This document shows positions 26,890-34,629 of a stretch of DNA of 37,615 nucleotides, one piece after another. The stretch is taken from the NCBI GenBank assembly GCA_022711465.1, contig JAKLEZ010000042.1:1-37615 (forward strand). Direction: 5' to 3'. The stretch comes from Planctomycetota bacterium. GTDB lineage: Bacteria; Planctomycetota; Phycisphaerae; UBA1845; PWPN01. Under the pieces are notes generated by a model. The model was not told the origin of the DNA. It searched no databases and was given only the letters and a program-made list of their open reading frames with translations. Position numbers and translations under genes: made by a program. Every line of letters begins with the position of its first letter. Position 1 is the stretch's first letter.

Positions 26890-28056
26890 ATGGAACCGAT
26901 GGTCACGGCCGAAATCAGCGCGGACGCGATCCGGCGGAACATCCTTGCGATACGCCGACGGTTGGGCTCCGCCGCGGTGCTCTGCCCGGCCGTCAAGGCT
27001 GACGCCTATGGGCACGGGCTTCTCGGAGTACTGCCCGTCCTGCTCGAGGCCGGAATCGACCGCCTCGCGGTCGCCCACCTGGCCGAGGCTCTCGAGGCCC
27101 GCAGGCTCGGCTGGGACCGAGCGCTGCTCTGTCTGGCTCCCGTGCTGGCGGGATGCGACGAATCCGAGAGCCGCGAGCGTGCCGAGGCGGCCGTCCAGGC
27201 AGGCATCTCGCTGACGGTCATGTCGCTATCGGAGGCCCAGATCCTCAAGGCAGCGGCCGAAAGGCTCAGCGTCACGGCTTTGGTGGAGGTCAAGGTGGAC
27301 ACGGGCATGGGCCGGATGGGGCTGATTCCGGAGCAGGCGGAACAGCTTGTCCGGGACATTGCCGGCCTGGGGCCACTGGCGATTGAAGGCGTCTACACCC
27401 ACTTTGCCTCCGCTGACGAGCCCAGCCTCGACTCCAGCCGGGAGCAGCTTGATCGGTTCATCGTCCTGCGTGACCGGCTGCGCCGCGCCGACCTGCCCAT
27501 CCGGCATTTTCACGCCGCCAACTCCGCGGCCATCTTCCGCTTTCCCGAATCCCATCTCGACCGGGTGCGACCGGGACTGGCTCTCTACGGGTACTGGGGC
27601 GGCCCGGAGGGCGAGCGCCCGGCCGATCTCACGCCCGCCATGCGGGTGGTCAGCCGGCTTGTGGCTGTCCGGCGGATTCCCAGTGATTGTACCGTAGGCT
27701 ACGGCCGCACCTTCCGGACGAGGCGGGACAGTGTGATCGGCATCGTGCCCATCGGGTACGCAGACGGGTACCGACGATCCCTGGGCAACGCCGCGGTCAT
27801 GCTGCTCGAAGCGGTTCGCGGTCTGCCCCGCCGCGCGGTCGCGGTTGTCGGGCGTATCAGCATGGATCAGACCACGGTAGACCTGACCGACGCCGGTGAA
27901 GTGCGGGTCGGCGATCGCATTACTGTCATCGACAGCGATCCGTCCGCACCCAACAGCGTCGAAACGCTGGCCCGCAAGTTGCACACGATTCCGTACGAAA
28001 TCACCTGCCTGGTCGGTACACGGGTGCGTCGCGTCCTGAGTCGGGGCTGTGCGTAA
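26890..28056 (+). CDS. alr: alanine racemase
   Basis: The product has 388 residues from ATG 26890 (the frame stays open to 26806, but those residues precede the conserved opening). It interconverts L- and D-alanine for peptidoglycan. The PLP-binding Lys36 lies in PAVKADAYGHG and the second catalytic base Tyr271 in VGYGRTF, with DTGMGRMG, THFASAD, HAANSAA and GRISMDQ also conserved. Finding alr fits an organism that still makes peptidoglycan, as planctomycetes do. An 8-bp inverted repeat AACCCGAA (28055-28062) / TTCGGGTT (28094-28101) straddles its stop codon region and may end the transcript. Confidence 0.95.
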   Translation: MEPMVTAEISADAIRRNILAIRRRLGSAAVLCPAVKADAYGHGLLGVLPVLLEAGIDRLAVAHLAEALEARRLGWDRALLCLAPVLAGCDESESRERAEAAVQAGISLTVMSLSEAQILKAAAERLSVTALVEVKVDTGMGRMGLIPEQAEQLVRDIAGLGPLAIEGVYTHFASADEPSLDSSREQLDRFIVLRDRLRRADLPIRHFHAANSAAIFRFPESHLDRVRPGLALYGYWGGPEGERPADLTPAMRVVSRLVAVRRIPSDCTVGYGRTFRTRRDSVIGIVPIGYADGYRRSLGNAAVMLLEAVRGLPRRAVAVVGRISMDQTTVDLTDAGEVRVGDRITVIDSDPSAPNSVETLARKLHTIPYEITCLVGTRVRRVLSRGCA

Positions 28057-28127
28057 CCCGAATCTCACAAGCCCCGAACGTCTCGTTATGCTCTTCGGGT
28101 TGCGTAGTTGTCCAATCCTGCGATAAT
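28055..28127 (+). promoter_or_regulatory. inverted repeat after alr and candidate promoter for the methyltransferase
   Basis: AACCCGAA (28055-28062) and TTCGGGTT (28094-28101) form an 8-bp inverted repeat starting at the alr stop, without a T-tract. Overlapping its end, TTGCGT (28100-28105) and GATAAT (28122-28127), 16 bp apart, form a plausible promoter about 35 bp before the methyltransferase ATG. A termination structure and the next promoter thus appear packed together. Confidence 0.38.
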
Positions 28128-28161
28128 CCCTCAGGAAACACCGGCGGTAAAGGAGAACCCG

Positions 28162-29124
28162 ATGGGACTGAAGGCGGGTCAAGTTCACGAGATGGACTGC
28201 GTCAGGGGCCTGGCGGAATTGGAGGAGGGTTGTGTCGACCTGGCGTTTGCGGATCCGCCGTTCAACATCGGCTACGACTATGACGTGTACGACGACAGCA
28301 AGGAGTCGAACGCCTACTTGGACTGGTCGCGGCAGTGGATGGCCGGCGTGGTCCGCGCCCTCAAGCCGACGGGCACTTTCTGGCTGGCGATCGGGGACGA
28401 GTACGCCGCCGAGCTCAAGCTGATCGCCCAGCGGGAACTCGGGCTCACCTGCCGGAGCTGGGTCATCTGGTACTACACTTTCGGCGTCAACTGCAAGGCG
28501 AAGTTCAGCCGCAGCCACGCCCATCTGCTCTACTTCATCAAGAATGCCAAGCGTTTCACCTTCAACGATGCGGCGATCCGCGTGCCGTCCGCCCGGCAAC
28601 TGGTCTACGCCGACACCCGGGCCAATCCCAGCGGCCGGTTGCCCGACGACACGTGGATTCTCCGTCCGCAGGACCTGCCCGAAGGGTTCAAACCAGACGA
28701 GGATACTTGGTATTTCCCACGCGTCTGTGGGACTTTCAAAGAGCGTCAAGGCTGGCACGGCTGCCAGATGCCTGAGCAGCTCCTCGGCCGAATCATCAAA
28801 GCCTGTTCCGACGAGGGCGACCTGGTCCTCGACCCCTTCGGCGGGAGCGGAACGACGCTTGCCGTGGCGAAGAAGCTGGCCCGCTGCTTTGTTGGCTTTG
28901 AGCTGTCCAAGGAATATGCGGATCGAATCAGGGCCCGGCTCCGGACGACCAGGCCCGGCGACCCGCTCGACGGGGCTGCCGACCCACTGACCAGCGTCCC
29001 AAGCACGCCGACAAAGCCGAAGCAGCGAGGGAGACGCTGCCGCGAGGCCAGATCGACGCCGCTCCAGACGCCCAGCCTGTTCGGCGACGCAGACGGCGAA
29101 TCCCGGCATTGCGTGGGACATTGA
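28162..29124 (+). CDS. beta-class DNA amino-methyltransferase (N6-adenine or N4-cytosine)
   Basis: The product has 320 residues from ATG 28162, chosen for the ribosome site AAAGGAGA (28149-28156). The catalytic motif ADPPFNIGYDYD is near residue 30, the SAM-binding motif I DPFGGSGTTLAVA near 225, and the order (catalytic motif first) marks the beta class. The segment between is the target-recognition region. The C-terminal 50 residues are basic and variable. No restriction endonuclease gene is adjacent, so it is probably an orphan (CcrM-like in role) or its partner lies elsewhere. The recognition site cannot be read. Unlike the methyltransferase-like protein at 3369-4586, its catalytic motif is intact. 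Confidence 0.93.
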   Translation: MGLKAGQVHEMDCVRGLAELEEGCVDLAFADPPFNIGYDYDVYDDSKESNAYLDWSRQWMAGVVRALKPTGTFWLAIGDEYAAELKLIAQRELGLTCRSWVIWYYTFGVNCKAKFSRSHAHLLYFIKNAKRFTFNDAAIRVPSARQLVYADTRANPSGRLPDDTWILRPQDLPEGFKPDEDTWYFPRVCGTFKERQGWHGCQMPEQLLGRIIKACSDEGDLVLDPFGGSGTTLAVAKKLARCFVGFELSKEYADRIRARLRTTRPGDPLDGAADPLTSVPSTPTKPKQRGRRCREARSTPLQTPSLFGDADGESRHCVGH

Positions 29125-29317
29125 GGCGCTTCTGCGCCCACCCGTCTGTCTGAACCGGGACGCGGCGTCTGGCTGCCGAGGCGAGCTCCCGGCCCCGACG
29201 GGAGTAGGGCGCGGGCTCATCTGGAGGCCCCGATCACATCGGGCGAAGCCATGGGGCGGCGCCGGCACGGTCTCTGTCCGGACCGGCGGGTTGGCTCGGC
29301 GCGATGCCAGGTGCGAA
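29125..29317. other. convergent intergenic region with a small hairpin
   Basis: GGCGC-TTCT-GCGCC (29125-29138) lies directly after the methyltransferase stop and could help end its transcript. No T-tract follows. No gene is supported in the rest. Confidence 0.3.
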
Positions 29318-30400
29318 TCACGAACGTGGAATCTCGAGTCTGACGTTCAGGGGCCTGTTCGGACCGACCAGGAAGTTGGTCACTCGGCAGTTCAAGGGCT
29401 CCGGGTCCCCGGTCGCAGGCGCGGGGAACACCACCAGCGAGGTCGCTCTGGCGGGCAGCACGATGAGGCGCGGCTTGTCCTTGCCGTCGCACTCCAGCCT
29501 GATGTCGATCTCACAGCGGTTCTTGATCTCAACCCACAAGGAGTCTGCTGTCCGCTTGCGGACCGGACTGACTTCAACTGAGGCGGCAAAGAGCGGAGCG
29601 AGCTCCTGGTCGCGTCCGAAGAGCTGGTTCTTCCACCAAGCCGCGGTCTGCCCGGCGAACATGGCCTCGCGCAGCCCGTCCAGGGTCCGTTCGCGCGCGA
29701 ACACGAGCGTCAGGGTGCGGTGGTTCTCGGGCGTCACGATCTCGTCGCGGAACGGCTCATGTTCGTCCGAGCATCCCAGGACAGCCAGGTTCCTTTCGAC
29801 GGCCCAGGGGAAGGCCTCAGCATAGAATTCGTCGCCGTTGCAGATCTCGATCGCGTGCAGCTGCTTTCTTTCGAACAGCCGGGTCTGGGCCTCGCCCCAC
29901 TTGCCGCGTTCGAGTCCCTGCCAGCCTGGGTGGTTCCAGGTGATGAAGGCCTGCTGGCGGGCGGCGCGGTCGAAGACCTCGTAGAAATCCTTGGTATCCA
30001 GGAGCGCGTTGTCTTTCAGGAAGATCGCGTTGAAATGCCCCGGGGGGGTGTCCCGAGTGATCTCGACGCCTCTGACCAGGAGGATGTTCATGAGTTTGGC
30101 CGCGTCCTCGGCCAGTTCATAGGAGCGGTTGAACTTGATGTTCATGTCCGTCTTGTGGGGCAGATACTCGATATGGTCGGTGATGGCGATCGCATCCAGG
30201 CCTTGTCTCCAGGCTTCCTTGACCCGGACGGTCGGCCAGACCAAGCCGTCCGAAAAGACGGTATGCATATGGAGATCGCACTTCAGCGTGCGTGCGTTCG
30301 GCAGGTCCGGGAACTGGATCTCGCGACGTACGTCAGCAGCGGGCGCGAGCCCGGCACCGGCACCAACCGCAACCAGCGATAAGATCATCGAAAATCGCAT
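29318..30400 (-). CDS. exported PHP-domain phosphoesterase-like protein
   Basis: The product has 360 residues with a clear signal peptide (MRFSMILSLVAVGAGAGLAPAA), so it acts outside the cytoplasm. The PHP fold is shown by CDLHMHTVFSDG (residues about 40-51), AITDHIEYLPH, a metal-site Glu in RGVEITRD, WNHPG and GCSDEH, the metal-binding motifs of polymerase-and-histidinol-phosphatase enzymes. The C-terminal 100 residues form a beta-rich domain. PHP enzymes hydrolyse phosphoesters using two or three metals; an exported member may act on extracellular phosphoesters or nucleotides. The substrate is unknown. It is transcribed divergently from the haem kinase and has its own candidate promoter. 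Confidence 0.88.
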   Translation of the reverse strand: MRFSMILSLVAVGAGAGLAPAADVRREIQFPDLPNARTLKCDLHMHTVFSDGLVWPTVRVKEAWRQGLDAIAITDHIEYLPHKTDMNIKFNRSYELAEDAAKLMNILLVRGVEITRDTPPGHFNAIFLKDNALLDTKDFYEVFDRAARQQAFITWNHPGWQGLERGKWGEAQTRLFERKQLHAIEICNGDEFYAEAFPWAVERNLAVLGCSDEHEPFRDEIVTPENHRTLTLVFARERTLDGLREAMFAGQTAAWWKNQLFGRDQELAPLFAASVEVSPVRKRTADSLWVEIKNRCEIDIRLECDGKDKPRLIVLPARATSLVVFPAPATGDPEPLNCRVTNFLVGPNRPLNVRLEIPRS

Positions 30401-30453
30401 GTTCTCTCCTGTGACTGAGTGTCAGGACGCCTTCCCGGCAGACCCCAGATCAT

Positions 30454-30482
30454 AGATTAGACTCACTTGGCGGCCGCGTCAA
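30454..30482 (-). promoter_or_regulatory. candidate promoter of the PHP-domain gene
   Basis: On the minus strand TTGACG (complement of 30477-30482) and TAATCT (complement of 30454-30459) are 17 bp apart, about 55 bp upstream of the start at 30400. It lies in the 151-bp divergent region shared with the haem kinase. Confidence 0.5.
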
Positions 30483-30551
30483 ACCGATGGATCCGGAGGA
30501 TGTAAATTCTGAAATCACGGGCATGTTCCGCGTCGTCGTCGAAAGAAGGTC

Positions 30552-32771
30552 ATGCGTAGTCTTGCGGCGAAGTTCATGTTGCCCTTGGGAGTCCTGGGTC
30601 TGGCCTTTGCCGGGTTTCTGCTTTATCGGTCGTACGTGACCAGCCACCAGCATCTGACCGAGGTCACCGAGCGGCAAGCGGACCTGGTCATGGAGTACAA
30701 CCTCGCGGTCCGCGCGTACGTCGCCGAGGAGATCCGCCCGCTGGTGACCTCGCTGGTCGGGCAGAACGACTTCATCCCCAAGGCCATGTCCACCTCGTAC
30801 GTTTCACGGCGGGTGTTTGAGAAGGTCCGCGAGAAGTACCCGGAGCTCATCATCAAGTTCTCCTCGGATAATCCTCGAAATCCGGCCAACAAGGCGAGTC
30901 TGGACGAGCTTCGGATGATCAAGTACTTCAACGCTCACCCGGATATCGATCGGGTGGAGTCGACCATCAAAGTCGGCGGGCACGAGTATCTGGCCCATTT
31001 CACCGCAAGGCGAATGGAGAAATCCTGCCTCCGCTGCCACGGGGAGCCACAGGACGCGCCGAAATCGCTCATTGAGCAATACGGTGCCACGGCCGGCTTT
31101 CATCGACCGCTCGGCAGCATTATTGCCCTGGACACCGTGGCCATTCCCATGCGGGACATCCAGGCCACCCTGAACCGGAACACGATTCGTCAATCGGCGA
31201 CCATGGTGGGCGGTTTGCTGCTTCTGCTGGCCGCCATCGCGGCCGTCTTCCGGCTGGTGGTCTCCCAGCGTCTCCGGAGAATCGCCCATCACTTTCGAAG
31301 CATCGCCTACCAGGCCGACGGGGCTCGCCTTGTTCCCGTGGAGGTCCAGGGACGCGATGATGTCGCCGATCTGGCCACCAGCTTCAACACGCTCGTCAAC
31401 CGCCTGCAGCAGACCTACGATTCCCTCGAGGAGCGTGTCGCCGAGCGCACCAGTGCGCTCAAGCGGAGCAACGACGACCTGGAGCGGGAGAATGCCGAGC
31501 GCAGGCGAGCCGAGCTGCAGCTGCGGAACGCCAAGTCCGTTGCGGAGGCCGCCACTCACGCCAAGAGCGAATTCCTGGCCAACATGAGCCACGAGATTCG
31601 CACCCCGATGACGGCGATCCTGGGCTTCGCGGATATTCTCCTGGAAGCCGGAGACTCGGAAGAGATTCTGAGTACACGGCTGGAAGCGGCCCGGACGATC
31701 AAGATCAACGGCGAGTACCTGCTGGGCATCATCAACGATATCCTCGACCTATCCAAGATCGAAGAAGGTCGAATGACGGTCGAACGGATTCCCTGCTCCC
31801 CGCGGACCATCGTGGACGAGGTCGCGTCCCTGATGAAGGTGCGAACCGACTCCAAGGGTCTCAAGCTCCATATCGAATACGAAGGCACCATCGCGGCGAC
31901 CATTCGCACCGATCCCACACGACTCCGGCAGATCCTGCTGAACGTGTGCGCCAATGCCATCAAGTTCACGAACACCGGCCAGGTGCGCATCGCCGTGCGG
32001 CTTGCCGGCGGCGACTCGCCAGAGATGCAGTTCGACATCATCGACACGGGCATCGGGATGACCGAGGAGCAGCTGCCCAAGCTGTTCCAGCCGTTCTGCC
32101 AGGCAGACAGCTCGACCACCCGGAGGTTCGGCGGAACGGGTCTGGGCCTGACCATCAGCAAGAAGCTGGCCACCCTGCTCGGGGGAGACGTCATTCTCCT
32201 GGCGACGAAGCCCGGCGCCGGAACGAGTTTCCGGGTCACGGTGCCCACGGGGTGCCCGGAAGGCGCGGCGATCACGGAGCACCGGCCGGAGCCGAGCCCC
32301 ACCACGGCCGAGTCCAAAGCCGCCTCGGAGACGATGTCCCACCCGCTGGCGGGCCGGCGAATCCTGCTGGCCGAGGACGGAGCCGACAATCAGCGGCTCA
32401 TCTCGCACATTCTGAAGAAGGCCGGGGCCCAGGTCGCCGCGGTCGAGAATGGGCAATTGGCTGTCGAAGCCGCCTTCCGAACGAGCACTGATGAAGCGGC
32501 GTTTGACGCCATCCTCATGGACATGCAGATGCCGGTGATGGACGGGTATGACGCCACCCGCGAATTGAGAAGCCGGGGCTACACCGGCCCGATCATCGCC
32601 CTCACTGCCCACGCGATGTCCTCCGACCGGACCCGATGTATCGAAGCCGGTTGCGATGAGTATGCCACCAAACCCATCGATCGGAAGAAGCTGATCGAGG
32701 CGGTCTTCTCATGCATCGCCCGAGGGGACATGAAGCCCGCTCTCGTCCAAGCCGGGAATCAGGCCCCTTGA
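30552..32771 (+). CDS. hybrid histidine kinase with c-type haem (DUF3365/Tll0287-like) sensor
   Basis: The product has 739 residues. Membrane segments lie at about 8-25 and 217-236, enclosing a periplasmic domain of the Tll0287/DUF3365 type with a covalent haem motif CLRCH at 159-163. A HAMP-like linker follows (to about 290), then a coiled coil, HisKA with H347 in SHEIRTP, HATPase (N box near 464, GIGM, GGTGLGL) and a receiver with phospho-Asp657 in ILMDMQMP. The haem domain suggests sensing of redox state or a gas such as O2 or NO; this is inference from the family. The start has AAGAAGG just upstream. Its kinase and receiver core is close to that of the kinase at 12781. Its stop is two bases from that of the convergent PaaK-like gene. 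Confidence 0.93.
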   Translation: MRSLAAKFMLPLGVLGLAFAGFLLYRSYVTSHQHLTEVTERQADLVMEYNLAVRAYVAEEIRPLVTSLVGQNDFIPKAMSTSYVSRRVFEKVREKYPELIIKFSSDNPRNPANKASLDELRMIKYFNAHPDIDRVESTIKVGGHEYLAHFTARRMEKSCLRCHGEPQDAPKSLIEQYGATAGFHRPLGSIIALDTVAIPMRDIQATLNRNTIRQSATMVGGLLLLLAAIAAVFRLVVSQRLRRIAHHFRSIAYQADGARLVPVEVQGRDDVADLATSFNTLVNRLQQTYDSLEERVAERTSALKRSNDDLERENAERRRAELQLRNAKSVAEAATHAKSEFLANMSHEIRTPMTAILGFADILLEAGDSEEILSTRLEAARTIKINGEYLLGIINDILDLSKIEEGRMTVERIPCSPRTIVDEVASLMKVRTDSKGLKLHIEYEGTIAATIRTDPTRLRQILLNVCANAIKFTNTGQVRIAVRLAGGDSPEMQFDIIDTGIGMTEEQLPKLFQPFCQADSSTTRRFGGTGLGLTISKKLATLLGGDVILLATKPGAGTSFRVTVPTGCPEGAAITEHRPEPSPTTAESKAASETMSHPLAGRRILLAEDGADNQRLISHILKKAGAQVAAVENGQLAVEAAFRTSTDEAAFDAILMDMQMPVMDGYDATRELRSRGYTGPIIALTAHAMSSDRTRCIEAGCDEYATKPIDRKKLIEAVFSCIARGDMKPALVQAGNQAP

Positions 32772-32773
32772 GT

Positions 32774-34048
32774 TCACTTCTTCTCGAAAACCACGCGCTG
32801 GGCCTTGCCCTCCTGCCGGGGAAGCTGACCTGGGGCGAAGACGTCTCCCTTGGGTGAGAAGCCAAGAGCCTCCTTGAGGTGCTTCTCGACCATGAAACCG
32901 GTGACCCCCGGGTCGGCCTCGACATTGACGCGAATGTCGCGCACGCCGTCCACCTCCTCGATGACGATCTGGTAGTTCGAGCGCACGCCGGGGATTTCCA
33001 TGAGGGCCTGCTCGACCTGGCGCGGCCAGAAGTTCACGCCCTTGACGATGAGCATGTCGTCCACACGGCCGGTGATCGGGGCCACACGGACGTGCGTTCG
33101 GCCACAAGCACACCGCTGACGGGAGAGGACGCGTGTCAGGTCGCCGGTGCGGAATCGGATCACCGGAAGGGCTTCGCGAGTCAGCGAGGTCACGACCAGC
33201 TCGCCCATCTGGCCGTCGGCCACCGGCTGGTCGGCGCCTCTGGCCAACACCTCGACCACGTAGTGGTCTTCCCAGACGTGCAGGCCGTCGTGCGCCCGGC
33301 AGTCCATGCCCAGGGTCCCGACACCCCCGGTCTCCGTCATTCCATAAATGTCGAACACCTCGATGCCCAGCCCGCCGGCCACTTTCTGCTTCATCGCGTC
33401 GGAGAAGCACTCGGCCCCGAAAATGCCCACTTTCCACGGCGGCAGGGGCAGCTTCTCTTCGTCCAGGACTTCCATGATCCGGATGGCGTAGGAGACCACC
33501 CCGGTCAGCACCTTCGCCCCGAAGTCGTTGGCGAGGCGGAGTTGGCGGGCGGTGTTGCCGGCACCGGTAGGCAGCACGAAGAGGCCCATCGACCGAGCCC
33601 CGTGGAAGAAGCCGAAGCCGCCGTTGAAGAGGCCGAATGAGGGTGTAATCTGGACGATGTCGCCCGGGTCGGCGCCGGCCATGCGGTAACAGCGGGCCAT
33701 GCACTCACCCCACTGGTCGATGTCGACGCGGGTGTAGGGCATAACCACAGGCGTCCCGGTGGATCCGGAGGACATGTGCATCTCGACGATGGCCGTCTTG
33801 TCCACGCAGCTCATCACCAGCGGGTAACCGGCACGGAAATCCTCCTTACTCATCGTTGGGAGGCGCCCGATGTCGGCCAGGCCGCGGATGTCTGCGGGGG
33901 CAAGGCTGCGGGCGTCCAGACGGGCCCGGAACCAGGAGTTTCTGGCGTACACGTGCTCGGTGATCGCCCGCAGGCGACGGTCCTGCAGCGAGCGTATCTC
34001 GTCGGTCGACATGGTCTCGAGTTGCGGGTTGTGATAACGATCGCTCAT
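32774..34048 (-). CDS. paaK: phenylacetate-CoA ligase
   Basis: The product has 424 residues from ATG 34048, which overlaps the stop of the oxidoreductase beta gene as ATGA (34045-34048). An ATG two codons earlier is possible; the longer upstream frame is a shadow. It is an adenylate-forming ligase: the P-loop-like SSGSTGTP near residue 90, the A5 motif YGMTETGG and a C-terminal RVDDMLIVKGVNFWP match PaaK-type enzymes. They convert an arylacetate, ATP and CoA to aryl-acetyl-CoA. Fourth in an operon with IorAB, it links arylacetates to arylpyruvates. Confidence 0.92.
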   Translation of the reverse strand: MSDRYHNPQLETMSTDEIRSLQDRRLRAITEHVYARNSWFRARLDARSLAPADIRGLADIGRLPTMSKEDFRAGYPLVMSCVDKTAIVEMHMSSGSTGTPVVMPYTRVDIDQWGECMARCYRMAGADPGDIVQITPSFGLFNGGFGFFHGARSMGLFVLPTGAGNTARQLRLANDFGAKVLTGVVSYAIRIMEVLDEEKLPLPPWKVGIFGAECFSDAMKQKVAGGLGIEVFDIYGMTETGGVGTLGMDCRAHDGLHVWEDHYVVEVLARGADQPVADGQMGELVVTSLTREALPVIRFRTGDLTRVLSRQRCACGRTHVRVAPITGRVDDMLIVKGVNFWPRQVEQALMEIPGVRSNYQIVIEEVDGVRDIRVNVEADPGVTGFMVEKHLKEALGFSPKGDVFAPGQLPRQEGKAQRVVFEKK

Positions 34049-34629
34049 ACCCATGCTCTCCCGGCTTCGAAAGCCCGAACGTTCACTCCGCGGTGTTTCT
34101 CCGGCAGACACGTGTTGATGGCCTCCATCCACGCGGACGGCGGGAGATCCAAGCCGCCGGACATCGCTCCGAGGATCACGGTGTTGGCGGCCTGGATGTT
34201 GCCCGCCTCGAGGGCCGCCTTGGGGGCATCGAGATACACGAGTCGGCTGAACAGTCGCCCCAGCCGATCCTTGACGTCCTGGGGGTACTTGGCGCCGCCG
34301 GTGGAAACCGTCACTGGAATGATCGACTGGCCGGAGACGACGGCCAATCCGCCGGGGGCCAGGTAGTGGGCGTAGCGAATCGCCTCGATCTGCTCGAGCG
34401 CCCCCAGGACCTGAGCGGTGCCCTCGGCGATGAGCGGGCTGTGGACCTCGGGCCCGTAGCGAATCTGGGCGACGACGGACCCGCCCCGCTGGGCCATGCC
34501 GTGGATTTCGTTGGTCTTGACCTGATAGCCGGCGACCAAGGCGGCCCGGGCGATGATCTCGGCCGCTCGCAGGATGCCCTGCCCTCCCACGCCGGCCAAG
34601 AACACATTGGTCACCGATCCAGCACTCAT
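34045..34629 (-). CDS. iorB: indolepyruvate ferredoxin oxidoreductase, beta subunit
   Basis: The product has 194 residues, the size of the gamma/beta-type IorB subunit. GVGGQGILRAAEIIARAAL at the N-terminus and NEIHGMAQRGGSVVAQIRYG are characteristic of the 2-oxoacid oxidoreductase gamma-domain family. With IorA it oxidises arylpyruvates to aryl-acetyl-CoA, reducing ferredoxin. Its ATG overlaps the IorA stop (ATGA 34626-34629) and its stop overlaps the PaaK start, so all three are probably made in fixed proportion. Confidence 0.93.
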   Translation of the reverse strand: MSAGSVTNVFLAGVGGQGILRAAEIIARAALVAGYQVKTNEIHGMAQRGGSVVAQIRYGPEVHSPLIAEGTAQVLGALEQIEAIRYAHYLAPGGLAVVSGQSIIPVTVSTGGAKYPQDVKDRLGRLFSRLVYLDAPKAALEAGNIQAANTVILGAMSGGLDLPPSAWMEAINTCLPEKHRGVNVRAFEAGRAWV

